Source: Bartonella taylorii 8TBB
GTDB taxonomy: Bacteria; Pseudomonadota; Alphaproteobacteria; Rhizobiales; Rhizobiaceae
Direction of reading: 5' to 3'
DNA length: 64,000 nt
Assembly (NCBI RefSeq): GCF_902825155.1
Contig: NZ_CADEAG010000004.1
Coordinates: forward strand, 1 to 64,000
Part shown: positions 1 through 8,432 of the stretch, piece by piece
Position numbering within the stretch: the first letter of the stretch is position 1
How the letters are laid out: every line of letters starts with the position of its first letter
Made by a program: the position numbers and the translations under genes
The notes under the pieces: model-generated
Databases searched by the model: none
Seen by the model: only the letters and a program-made list of their open reading frames with translations
What the model was told of the DNA's origin: nothing

Positions 1-1
1 C

Positions 2-304
2 GAACAGGCTTTGGATGGTGTGTACAGCCATTGTGGCAATCACTATCAGCCCTCCCGGAGGGGCACGGCGCTTCTTGTTGCAGCCCGCACAGACTTTCGC
101 GATGTTGACGGCAAACAAGCAGCATTTGTTTCTGTTCTCGTTCACGGCATTCCCAAACAAGATATCCCCTTTGATATCCCTTTGGGCAAACTTTGGTTGG
201 AGCCTGATGAACTAAGTGGCGGTGTGGAGATACTCAAAACGCCTGTCACTATTCCTTTGCGCGCCGATGTTCGCGAACAATTCAAGATTTTATTGAGGTT
301 TTAA
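2..304 (+). CDS. 3' end of an unidentified prophage protein (5' part outside window)
   Basis: The reading frame is open to the left window edge, so the TTG at 11 is probably not a real start and this is the C-terminal end of a longer protein. About 100 residues are visible and no domain is recognised. It stops one base before the ATG of the DUF4815 gene, so the two are probably co-transcribed as part of the prophage baseplate/tail-fibre block. A structural role is inferred from position only. Confidence 0.5.
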   Translation, partial: EQALDGVYSHCGNHYQPSRRGTALLVAARTDFRDVDGKQAAFVSVLVHGIPKQDIPFDIPLGKLWLEPDELSGGVEILKTPVTIPLRADVREQFKILLRF

Positions 305-305
305 C

Positions 306-3300
306 ATGAAGCATGAAAGTGGTTTACCCTTTGCAATTGACAGATCTCGCGGCAAAGACGAACAACAAAGCGTTGTCTTTTATGGACAACGTCCCTTTAT
401 TCAAGCTGGTGAACTCAACGAGGTTCAAACCATCATAAGGGGACGACATAACCGTTTGGGGCGCCTTGTTGCCAAAGAAGGTGACCGCGTTGAACGCGCC
501 GATGCCTTTGTCAACAAAGAGACAAAGACCGTAACGTTAACGGATGGCAAGATTTATATTGCCGGTGATATCTTTCCAGTCTCTGAAGCTGTACTCAACA
601 ATGTTTCCATGATTGGACGCTTGGAAATTGGTGTAAAGCTCCAGAAACAGTGGAGTACACATGAGGATGATCCAGAGCTGTTGGGACAAGTTCCAGGAAC
701 CTTGGCAGAAGGAGAACCTGGTGCCGCACGAGAAACAGCAAAACTTGTTTGGGCACTCAAAGAGGATGCTCAAGACGGCACTTTCTTCCCGGTTTATATC
801 TTACAAGATGGTGTTCTGATTGACCAAAAATCACCATCATTACTTGAACCCGCCATGCAAGCTATTGCGACGTACGACCGTGCGCATGGGCATTATATCG
901 TGAGTGGCTGTCGTGTGAGCGCTTTAGGACAAAACAACGGCTGCCAAGTGTTTAGCATTCAAGAGGGAGAAGCCAATATCAATGGCTTTAAACGCAAACG
1001 GCTTGCTGCTTTGCGCCATGAAGAACTTGAGGAGTTTTCGACAAGTGTTGTTCCAAGCGAAACTCATATCTTTACACCCCAAAAAGAGGAAACAAGCTCT
1101 AAATCTGACATTCAAGCTGGTTCTGCTAACATCATCACCTTCTTGACTGATTTTAATCCGAGTGCCACCATCCATGCCACTCCCGAAGAAACGCATATCT
1201 TTGCACCCCAAAAAGGGAAAACAAGCTTTACCTTTAAAACCTATTATGCTCCCATTGCCGATATTCAGTCTCTTTTGTTGACAAAAGAAAAAACCGTTAA
1301 CGTCACCCGTGGTGCAGTTGCCGCTGGGCGTGATGGTGTTCCTGATAAAAGCATCACCGCATTTATCAAAGTCGTTCAAGGAAGCAAGGAATTTAAAGAA
1401 GGCACAGATTTTAAAAAAACAGGAGACACCATTGATTGGGCACCCGTGGGGGATGAACCGCTCCCCGGAAGTAGTTACACGGTCACGTACCGTTATCGCG
1501 CTAGCATAAAAGCCGATAAAGTCACAGCACAGGAAATTACTGTCTCAGGTGGTGCTGATGGTGGGGATATTATCGTCAGTTATACTTACAAATTACCGCG
1601 CATTGACCGTATAGGTCTCAATACGCAGGGCAATGTGGTTTACATCAAAGGTATCTCGGCAGATCACCCTATGGCACCCAGTGTCCCTGATGATGTGTTA
1701 TCCCTTGCAACGATCACCAACAATTGGCTTGATATTCCTCTTGTGGTTAATGATGGAACGCGTGTTGCTCCCTATGATGAGATGTGGCGCTATTTTCAAC
1801 GGGTGCTCTCCCTTGACCGGTTGATGCAATTAGAGCGCATTAAAAGCAATGTGGACTCTAAAGAGCCTGTTGCCAAAAAAGGCATGTTTGCTGATCCCTT
1901 TCTTGATGACTCTTACAGAGATGAAGGCTTTCAGCAAACGGGGGCTGTAGGCAATGGCATTTTGCAGCTTGCTATTGATCCAACATTCTACACTGCTCCT
2001 TTAAAAGCGCCTGTTACGCTTGACTGGACAAATGAAGTGATCATTGCGCAAGAATTGACAACGGCTTGCGAAAAAATCAACCCCTATCAAAATTTTGCAC
2101 CCCTCCCTAGTACAGTAACCCTCACCCCCGCAACAGATTTTTGGCATGAACAGCGCACCGATTGGCTCTCTGGTGTCACCAATCAACTGAACATGGGATG
2201 GAACCGTGGGAGAACTATCCGTAACACAGAAGTGCATGATGATCTCATCAATGAGACCCAAAAACAAATCGATTTCTTAAGACAAATTACCCTTCACTTT
2301 AAAATTGAAGGCTTTGGCAAAGGCGAAATCTTGGAAAGTCTTACCTTTGATGGTGTGAATGTTTTACCAAAAACAAAGCTTGTTGCTAACACCAAAGGCA
2401 CCCTTGAAGGTACTTTTAAGATTCCTGAAAACATTCCTGCTGGCACAAAAAATGTTGTGGCACGGGGAAAAGGTGGAACCATTGCTACGGGTCTTTTTAC
2501 TGGGCAAGGCGTGATTGATGTAAAAGTCATGCGACGCACCACAACGGTGCGTATCTGGACACAATTTGACCCACAAGCGCAGGTTTTTACTCCTGATGAA
2601 ACACGGCAAATCACAGGAATTGACTTTCATCTTTGCAAAATCGGCAAACAAAACCATGATCTGGTGATTGATTTGGTCACTACTGAAAACGGTTATCCAA
2701 CAGCTGATATTCAAGCACAAAGCTTTTATTCCATGAAGGATGCAAAGCTAGGTTGGGCAGAGGCACGCTATGATGTACCACTGTTAGTTCCCGATGACCG
2801 CTTAACGGCTTTTGTCATTAAAACTGATGATGCTGACCATTCCGTCTCATTGGCAAAACTTGGAGATTTTGATGCAGAACACCAGAGATATGTCTCGAGC
2901 CACCCTTATGTAACGGGACCACGTTTTTCTTCAGTTAACGCGCAAAGCTGGACAGCCCATCAAAATGAAGCACTGGCGTTTCGTGTGTTGGCGGCCCGCT
3001 ACACACAAACAGAAAAAACCATTGATCTTGGCACATTTGATCTTGTGGACTGCTCTGATTTACAAATCCGCGCAGCCATTGAATTGCCTTCAAGCGATTG
3101 TTCTGTCATCTTTGAAATTGAAAGAAACAATGGCACGGTTTATCAACTCCTTCCCTTTCAATTGCTTAGTCTTACTGAATATATCAGTGAAAAAGTCAAG
3201 CTCCGCGCCATTCTCAAAGGGACAGAGAAACTCTCGCCTGTTTTGTTTGCGCCTGTTCAATTGATTGCGGGGAAGATCCATAAGGAAGCCACTTATGTCA

Positions 3301-3578
3301 CGAGGGCTTTTGCCTTTGGGGAAAAGGCAAGGTTAACCAGCTATATCAAAACCTTTTTACCGGGCGGTGCAACCTTCTCACTCGAGATGCAACTGGATGA
3401 TGGTGCTTTCACCCCTCTCACATTAGACGAAACAGAACAGTTATCCGAGCCGCTTTGGACAGAGCAAAAATTTGTGAGCAGCGACAAAACAGCTAAACAA
3501 ACGCGCTTAAAACTTACCCTTACTGGTGGATCAGCAGCGCGGTCAATGGTGAGCGATTTTGGCGCTGGCATATTATGA
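306..3578 (+). CDS. DUF4815-type phage tail/baseplate protein
   Basis: A 1090-residue protein. The first ~240 residues (FYGQRPFIQAGELNEVQ, followed by a segment on setting and reading values) match what I recall of the DUF4815 family, found in phages and prophages as a large virion-associated protein. The rest looks like a string of beta-rich modules, as in receptor or baseplate adaptors. Residues ~250-310 contain a near-duplicate block with ETHIF-PQK twice. It sits between an unknown gene and the glycine-rich tail-fibre gene, upstream of the contractile tail module. The family call is from memory of the motif pattern; a baseplate-to-fibre connector role is inference. Confidence 0.6.
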   Translation: MKHESGLPFAIDRSRGKDEQQSVVFYGQRPFIQAGELNEVQTIIRGRHNRLGRLVAKEGDRVERADAFVNKETKTVTLTDGKIYIAGDIFPVSEAVLNNVSMIGRLEIGVKLQKQWSTHEDDPELLGQVPGTLAEGEPGAARETAKLVWALKEDAQDGTFFPVYILQDGVLIDQKSPSLLEPAMQAIATYDRAHGHYIVSGCRVSALGQNNGCQVFSIQEGEANINGFKRKRLAALRHEELEEFSTSVVPSETHIFTPQKEETSSKSDIQAGSANIITFLTDFNPSATIHATPEETHIFAPQKGKTSFTFKTYYAPIADIQSLLLTKEKTVNVTRGAVAAGRDGVPDKSITAFIKVVQGSKEFKEGTDFKKTGDTIDWAPVGDEPLPGSSYTVTYRYRASIKADKVTAQEITVSGGADGGDIIVSYTYKLPRIDRIGLNTQGNVVYIKGISADHPMAPSVPDDVLSLATITNNWLDIPLVVNDGTRVAPYDEMWRYFQRVLSLDRLMQLERIKSNVDSKEPVAKKGMFADPFLDDSYRDEGFQQTGAVGNGILQLAIDPTFYTAPLKAPVTLDWTNEVIIAQELTTACEKINPYQNFAPLPSTVTLTPATDFWHEQRTDWLSGVTNQLNMGWNRGRTIRNTEVHDDLINETQKQIDFLRQITLHFKIEGFGKGEILESLTFDGVNVLPKTKLVANTKGTLEGTFKIPENIPAGTKNVVARGKGGTIATGLFTGQGVIDVKVMRRTTTVRIWTQFDPQAQVFTPDETRQITGIDFHLCKIGKQNHDLVIDLVTTENGYPTADIQAQSFYSMKDAKLGWAEARYDVPLLVPDDRLTAFVIKTDDADHSVSLAKLGDFDAEHQRYVSSHPYVTGPRFSSVNAQSWTAHQNEALAFRVLAARYTQTEKTIDLGTFDLVDCSDLQIRAAIELPSSDCSVIFEIERNNGTVYQLLPFQLLSLTEYISEKVKLRAILKGTEKLSPVLFAPVQLIAGKIHKEATYVTRAFAFGEKARLTSYIKTFLPGGATFSLEMQLDDGAFTPLTLDETEQLSEPLWTEQKFVSSDKTAKQTRLKLTLTGGSAARSMVSDFGAGIL

Positions 3579-3591
3579 TGGGAAAACAGAC

Positions 3592-4947
3592 ATGACAAAA
3601 ACCAAAAAACTCGACATGGAATTGCCTAAAGAAGGACGCTTTATCAGTTCTGAATTCCCAATCTTGCGCGAAAACTTGACGAAAATTGATCAATCAATTT
3701 CTGATGTTGAGGAAAAGCTAGACGAAAAAGCACCTTCAAAACACACGCACACAATAAGTGATGTCGCAGATCTTGAAGCAGCCCTTAAGGCCAAGATGGC
3801 AGCCGATAAAACCTTCACCTTTGCTGATTTAAGCGATATCGAGGGTGCTAAGGATGCAGCAAATAATTATGTTCTCTATAAATCAAGCAATAATAACTTC
3901 ACTTTTGGCAGTGCTGTCTCCCTGTTAGGTGCACATCAACATAAAACAGAAGATATTGTTGGATTGGATGAATTTAGAGCCAAGATCAACGAAGATCTGA
4001 CCAGCTATGGTCGCCTAAAACAAGCCAATGAATGGCAAAGTTATAATAAATTTACCAGCAAAGTCACCATGAGTGATGATTTAGAACTCATAGGCAATTC
4101 CTCGTTTAGCCTCACCCATAATGGTGAAGTGGTCACCAGTTTAAGTACAACAGGAAGCTTTCTTAAAGGACCGCTGAAAGTAGATGGAGATCTTGTCTGT
4201 GCTAAACCAGAAATAGATGCTCTCCAGCAGGAAATTAAAAAAATCAAAAAAGATTTGATTAATAAACTCATTATTGCCGATGCTGAATTGCTCTATACGC
4301 AAGATGGAAAAATTGAATGGCCCGATTGGGTAACGGACCAAACTAGGTTAGAAATTCAAGCATGGGGTGGTGGCGGTAGTGGTGGTGGAGCGAGTACGCC
4401 AGGATTAGGCGGAGGGGGTGGCGGCGGCGGTTGTTCAGTATGGTATGGCTATAAAACCAGTTTAAATGGTCATGAAGATATCATAATTGGTAAAGGAGGA
4501 GCTTCTGTTTTAGGATGGAATGAAACAGGTAAGTCTGGAGGAACAACAGTTGTTGGAAAGAATTTTATTACCGCTACAGGAGGAAATGGTGGTGGGGGTG
4601 CTTATTATAGTATATCAAGGGGAAATACTTATTACTATTCAGGCGCTGGCGGAACTGGGGGCATTGGTAGAAAATTTGGCTTAGTAACAGATGATCTCCT
4701 AGGACTTGCCAAAGGCGGAAATGGTTATGCTGGAACGAGTGGAATCACGAGTGAAACAAGTGGTAATGGGGGAAATGCTGGGGGCGATACATCAAGAGGT
4801 GGCTCTGGTGAGACAGGACAAGGTTCCCATAGTTCAGGAAAAGCAGGTCGTGGTTTTGGTGGTGGTGGTGCTGGTGCTCATGGTAATTATTATCCAAGCG
4901 GTGCTGGAGCTGATGGCGCTGTTCTTATAAGATTATGGAAAGATTAA
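3592..4947 (+). CDS. phage tail fibre protein with glycine-rich C-terminal domain
   Basis: I prefer the ATG at 3592 (MTKTKKLD), 13 bases after the upstream stop, over the overlapping TTG at 3559; this gives 451 residues. The N-terminal ~60 residues contain a charged helical stretch, then a histidine-containing linker (KHTHTISDV) like those in trimeric tail fibres. After a short coiled segment near residue 215, the last ~190 residues are glycine-dominated (GGGGSGGGAS, GLGGGGGGGGC, GGNGGGGAYY), resembling the glycine-rich tip domains of phage receptor-binding fibres. It probably contacts the host surface. No separate fibre-assembly chaperone gene is visible directly downstream. Confidence 0.7.
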   Translation: MTKTKKLDMELPKEGRFISSEFPILRENLTKIDQSISDVEEKLDEKAPSKHTHTISDVADLEAALKAKMAADKTFTFADLSDIEGAKDAANNYVLYKSSNNNFTFGSAVSLLGAHQHKTEDIVGLDEFRAKINEDLTSYGRLKQANEWQSYNKFTSKVTMSDDLELIGNSSFSLTHNGEVVTSLSTTGSFLKGPLKVDGDLVCAKPEIDALQQEIKKIKKDLINKLIIADAELLYTQDGKIEWPDWVTDQTRLEIQAWGGGGSGGGASTPGLGGGGGGGGCSVWYGYKTSLNGHEDIIIGKGGASVLGWNETGKSGGTTVVGKNFITATGGNGGGGAYYSISRGNTYYYSGAGGTGGIGRKFGLVTDDLLGLAKGGNGYAGTSGITSETSGNGGNAGGDTSRGGSGETGQGSHSSGKAGRGFGGGGAGAHGNYYPSGAGADGAVLIRLWKD

Positions 4948-5117
4948 TTACATAACCAAAAATAGCGCAAGTCAAATTCATGCTTGTTGTATCATGGCTT
5001 AAGGTTGTAATAGTCTTTTTTTAAGTCCTTTTAAAGGGATTTTTTTGACTGACAGTGTCAGGCTTATGAGAGAGTTTAGATGATTGTTATGGTCTCTTCA
5101 TTGATTTGGAGAGCAAA

Positions 5118-5306
5118 ATGACAATAGAATTTAAACTTCGTATTCACTTTATTAAGAATGGCAACGGATCTAAGTTTTTAGCAATATTTGATCAGACAGC
5201 CGTTGGTATGGTCGTAAAATCCTTGATGTTAACGTGCAAATTTATCCCCTCCATGCGCCTATCCTTCTCTTTACGCATGAGGTGGAGAAAAGAAAAACAA
5301 GTCTAA
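5118..5306 (+). CDS. small ORF, unknown
   Basis: A 62-residue basic ORF starting at the ATG at 5118, which has GGAGAG nine bases upstream; an in-frame TTG at 5106 is less likely. It ends overlapping the stop of the convergent antitoxin gene by four bases. No domain is recognised. The C-terminus (RMRWRKEKQV) is strongly basic. It may be a fragment left by the insertion of the toxin-antitoxin pair, or not a gene. Confidence 0.25.
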   Translation: MTIEFKLRIHFIKNGNGSKFLAIFDQTAVGMVVKSLMLTCKFIPSMRLSFSLRMRWRKEKQV

Positions 5307-5659
5307 GCTATTAGGCTTTCCAGTGGGATATTAAACTGTTGGTGCAAATTTTTAATCATGCGCAATGTTAATTTTCTTTTACCACTCAATATCTCGTAAA
5401 CGCGATTTAAATGACCAATCGCAGGAACAAGATCTTTAGCACTTAAGTTCATTTGTTCCATTCTAAATTTAATAGCTTCAATTGGATGAGGAGGAGAAAC
5501 AGGATAGTGTTCCGCTTCATACGCTTCAATCAACAACACAAGAACCTCCATTTGATCAAATTCTGGAGTATTCTCTTTAGGTTGATTGTCAAACATTGCA
5601 GACACAATTTCTAAAGCTTCTTGGTAATCTCTTTCAGTACGAAGTGGTTTGATATTCAT
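5303..5659 (-). CDS. higA: HigA-type antitoxin (HTH)
   Basis: 118 residues. The C-terminal half has the HigA/COG5499 helix-turn-helix pattern: LSAKDLVPAIG, then VYEILSGKRKLTLRMIKNL and a final IPLESLIA. The N-terminal half is an acidic helical region typical of the family. In known HigBA pairs the antitoxin neutralises the ribosome-dependent mRNA interferase and represses the operon. Its start overlaps the toxin stop by four bases (ATGA), so the two are translationally coupled, toxin first, which is the usual higBA order. The pair is inserted on the minus strand inside the phage tail module. Confidence 0.8.
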   Translation of the reverse strand: MNIKPLRTERDYQEALEIVSAMFDNQPKENTPEFDQMEVLVLLIEAYEAEHYPVSPPHPIEAIKFRMEQMNLSAKDLVPAIGHLNRVYEILSGKRKLTLRMIKNLHQQFNIPLESLIA

Positions 5660-5970
5660 TTCTTAAATTCCTTTAGTTCTACAGTATTGGCATCAATCGC
5701 ATCATACTGTTTATGCGTTCCTATAAATTTTATATAAAGCCAACCTGCCGGATAAAAGATTGAAACAATTAAACGATAGTCATTACCTCTAATATTAAAA
5801 ACAACACGATTATTTTTTAATATGCTTGCATTTTTATATTTCTCTTTAATGTCATGAGGAGAATGCCATTGTGCATTTTTAGCTTCATCTATCCATGCTT
5901 TTAACGGTTGTTCAGCATCAGGATATCGAGCCCAAAAAGTTTGAAGTGTGGAGATTTTAACAATTTTCAT
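5656..5970 (-). CDS. higB: HigB-type mRNA interferase toxin
   Basis: 104 residues with the COG4680 HigB pattern: KAWIDEAKNAQWHSPHDIKEKY, then VVFNIRGNDYRLIV and the C-terminal IKFIGTHKQYDAID. In the family this RelE-like fold cleaves mRNA on the ribosome. It is the first gene of a two-gene minus-strand unit with the antitoxin and is divergent from the tail sheath gene, with ~165 bases between them for both promoters. The fold looks complete, with no visible truncation. It is probably a cargo gene that stabilises the prophage. Confidence 0.8.
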   Translation of the reverse strand: MKIVKISTLQTFWARYPDAEQPLKAWIDEAKNAQWHSPHDIKEKYKNASILKNNRVVFNIRGNDYRLIVSIFYPAGWLYIKFIGTHKQYDAIDANTVELKEFKK

Positions 5971-6134
5971 AAGTATATCCTGATTTTTATTAGTTGTAGT
6001 CCCATTTTGGTACTAAGTCAAGATATTTATAAAAAGAAAGCACTTGTTGAAAACAAACCTTTCTCAAGAGTGGTTTTTGCCCCTCATTTTTCCCCATTCA
6101 TTTTCATTCACCAATATTTAAAGGAGCATAAAGT

Positions 6135-7526
6135 ATGGCAACAGGTTTTTTACACGGTGTTGAAGTCGTTGAGGTCGACGACGGCACCCGCCCCCTTCGC
6201 GCGGTTCAATCCGCAGTTATTGGGATTGTTGGCACGGCGCCCGATGCTGATGAACAAGCCTTTCCTCTTAACACACCGGTTTTGGTTACCGGTTCTCTTT
6301 CACAAGCCGCTAAACTGGATAAAACAGGCAAGCGTCAAGGCACCCTACCCAATGCCCTTGACCTGATTTTCAAGCAAGTGGGTGCCATTGTTGTTGTCGT
6401 ACGTGTGAACGAAGGTGATAATGAAAATGCAACTCTCACCAATGTTCTGGGCGGTGTGAATGCAAATGGCGCTTATGAAGGCGTCCATGCTTTGATCGGA
6501 GCACAATCCATTGTGGGACAAACACCACGCATTCTCATCGCTCCAAGCTTTACACACAAACGCCCTATAAGTCTTAGCAAGATTGATGTGACGAACCAAG
6601 GCAGTGATTACACTCAAGCAACCGTTAAAATCGAAGGCGGTGCAGAAGCAGAAGCAATCTTGAAAGATGGAAAAGTAACGTCACTTGTCATTAAGGACAG
6701 TGGCTTTGATTATCAAACCGCCCCAACTGTGACGATTGAAGGAGATGGCACTGGTGCGACAGCTAAAGCCGAGATCAGCACAACCTCTAATCCAGTAGCG
6801 GCAGAACTCATTGGCATTGCTGAACGCCTACGCGCTATTGTGGTGCTTGATGCACCAAACAGCACAGACGAAGCAGCACTCAGCACAGCAAAGGATTTTG
6901 ATTCAAAGCGCGCCATTATCGTTGACCCTTTTGTAAAGGTAAATCATGATGGAAAAATCGTAGAACAGCCTGCAAGTGCAGCAGTTGCAGGTGTCATTGC
7001 TAAAACTGATTTTACACACGGTTTTTGGCATTCTCCTTCAAACAAAGTGATAAATGGCATTGTTGGAACTGCGCGTCCAATTGATTTTTCCATTGGTGAT
7101 AGATCAAGCCGCGCCAACCTTCTCAATGAACAAAACATCACAACAATTATCCGCGAAAACGGTTATCGCCTTTGGGGCAATCGCACCCTTTCAAGTGATA
7201 CAAAATTTGCCTTTTTATCCGTGGTACGCACCGCAGATATGATCAATGACGCCATTTTGCGCGGGCATCTATGGGCTGTCGACCGCAATATCAAAAAAAC
7301 CTACATGCATGACGTAAGTGAAAGCGTCAATGCCTATTTGCGTGATTTAAAAGCACAAGGCGCCATTCTTGGTGGGCGTTGTACGCCTGATCTAGAGTTG
7401 AATACAGCAAGCGCTATTGAAGACGGCAGAGTCTATTTCAATGTCGAATTCACACCAACAACACCAGCAGAACACATCACTTTCCGTTCACGCATTGTGA
7501 ATGATTACTTAGAGGAGATCTTTTAA
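6135..7526 (+). CDS. phage contractile tail sheath protein (P2 FI-like)
   Basis: 463 residues, with AAGGAG eight bases before the ATG. N-terminal FLHGVEVVEVDDGTRPLRAV and C-terminal segments (FWHSPSNKVINGIVG, LWAVDRNI, YFNVEFTPTTPAEHITFRS) match the P2 FI/tail sheath family. The sheath subunit polymerises round the tail tube and contracts during injection. Residues ~155-215 hold an extra beta-rich module with GSDY-QATVKI and GFDYQTAPTVTI that is not part of a minimal sheath. Followed immediately by the tube gene (ATG shares the final stop region), then E, T, U, X and D in P2 order. Confidence 0.92.
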   Translation: MATGFLHGVEVVEVDDGTRPLRAVQSAVIGIVGTAPDADEQAFPLNTPVLVTGSLSQAAKLDKTGKRQGTLPNALDLIFKQVGAIVVVVRVNEGDNENATLTNVLGGVNANGAYEGVHALIGAQSIVGQTPRILIAPSFTHKRPISLSKIDVTNQGSDYTQATVKIEGGAEAEAILKDGKVTSLVIKDSGFDYQTAPTVTIEGDGTGATAKAEISTTSNPVAAELIGIAERLRAIVVLDAPNSTDEAALSTAKDFDSKRAIIVDPFVKVNHDGKIVEQPASAAVAGVIAKTDFTHGFWHSPSNKVINGIVGTARPIDFSIGDRSSRANLLNEQNITTIIRENGYRLWGNRTLSSDTKFAFLSVVRTADMINDAILRGHLWAVDRNIKKTYMHDVSESVNAYLRDLKAQGAILGGRCTPDLELNTASAIEDGRVYFNVEFTPTTPAEHITFRSRIVNDYLEEIF

Positions 7527-8032
7527 TGACTGTACCAGTTTTACCAAGGGTTCTAAAATATTTTAACATTTTTGTCGACGGCATTCCCTATCAAGCAAAA
7601 TGTGAAAGCGTAACACTACCAAATTTGAGTTTGGTCGTTGAAAGTTATCGCGGTGGCGGCATGGATAGCTCCATTGAGGTTGATCTTGGTCTTGAAACCC
7701 TCATCCTTACCATGACCATTTCTGATTGCTCTCCAGAGTTAATGGCACTGTTGGGACGGTCTGATGTTGACATCTCATTGAGAAGTTCGATGCAAGCCCA
7801 AGGCACACCCGCAGAAGGTGTTGTCATCACCATGAGAGGGATATGCAAAGGCTTTGAAATGGCAGAATGGCAACCAGGAAGCAAAGCAACATCCACAGCG
7901 ACCTTCACATTGCAGTATTTCAAATATGTCCAGAAAGATATGGAAATTGTTGAGATAGATGTCCTTAACTTGGTGAGAAAATTCAATGGCGTTAATCAAT
8001 TAGCAGACCATAGAGCAAATATAGGATTATAA
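7526..8032 (+). CDS. phage major tail tube protein (P2 FII-like)
   Basis: 168 residues of the P2 FII family: VLKYFNIFVDGIPYQAKCES at the start and a C-terminal ATFTLQYFKYVQKD, close to the usual ~170 residues. It forms the inner tail tube round the tape measure. The start codon overlaps the sheath stop, and the gpE start is three bases downstream, so the sheath, tube and chaperone genes are translationally linked. Confidence 0.92.
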   Translation: MTVPVLPRVLKYFNIFVDGIPYQAKCESVTLPNLSLVVESYRGGGMDSSIEVDLGLETLILTMTISDCSPELMALLGRSDVDISLRSSMQAQGTPAEGVVITMRGICKGFEMAEWQPGSKATSTATFTLQYFKYVQKDMEIVEIDVLNLVRKFNGVNQLADHRANIGL

Positions 8033-8034
8033 AA

Positions 8035-8322
8035 ATGACAGTGCAAACAAGCATTACACATAAATTACTTATACCTGTTACATTTGAAGGAAAAGAACAC
8101 ACCGAAATCACCTTACGGCGCCCCAAAACAAAAGATGTGCAAGCAATCGATAAGAAGGAAGGCGTTGAACAAACAATCGCTATGGTTTCGCGCCTTTCTG
8201 AATGGCCACATGAGGCTGTTGGTGAACTCGATATTGATGACTTATCAAGCATTGGGGAAATTTTGGAGTCTTTTATCAAGCGGCGGGACACCTCGACTGG
8301 GAAACCGCCGCAAAACTCATAG
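8035..8322 (+). CDS. phage tail assembly chaperone (P2 gpE-like)
   Basis: 95 residues with the pattern of the P2 gpE tail assembly chaperone family: an N-terminal beta region (FEGKEHTEITLRRPKTKD), then an acidic helical part (GELDIDDLSSIGEILESF). In P2 and lambda the corresponding gene makes a short product and a longer -1 frameshift product needed to load the tape measure. Here too the -1 frame stays open after this gene and encodes a gpE' homologue (next entry). Located between the tube and tape-measure genes, as in P2. Confidence 0.8.
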   Translation: MTVQTSITHKLLIPVTFEGKEHTEITLRRPKTKDVQAIDKKEGVEQTIAMVSRLSEWPHEAVGELDIDDLSSIGEILESFIKRRDTSTGKPPQNS

Positions 8323-8432
8323 CCGATATTGCCATTGTTTTTCATTGGTCCCTTTCGGACATGATGGAAATGGAACCGCAAGAGTTAATATTCTGGCGAA
8401 AACAAGCAGCAGAAAGGTATAAGACAAAATGA
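8241..8432 (+). CDS. gpE' extension, probable -1 frameshift product of the tail chaperone
   Basis: In the -1 frame relative to gpE the sequence is open from 8241 to the TGA at 8430-8432, overlapping gpE by ~80 bases and the tape-measure ATG by four. It lacks an upstream start codon but reads HLDWETAAKLIADIAIVFHW, then SLSDMMEMEPQELIFWRKQA, which is the GpE/E' C-terminal domain pattern. A slip at the T run in GTCTTTTATC (8268-8277) would join ESF to YQAAGHLDW. This heptamer is not a perfect X-XXY-YYZ site, so the exact slip position is open. The coding nature is well supported; the mechanism is inferred from P2 and lambda. Confidence 0.7.
   Translation, partial: LIKHWGNFGVFYQAAGHLDWETAAKLIADIAIVFHWSLSDMMEMEPQELIFWRKQAAERYKTK

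Noticed and set aside
924..1379. 151-codon minus-strand ORF inside the DUF4815 gene
   Set aside because: Antisense shadow of a clear coding frame, without a ribosome site or family.
8084..8422. 112-codon ORF overlapping gpE
   Set aside because: It is in the third frame and carries neither the gpE nor the gpE' pattern; both real frames explain the region.
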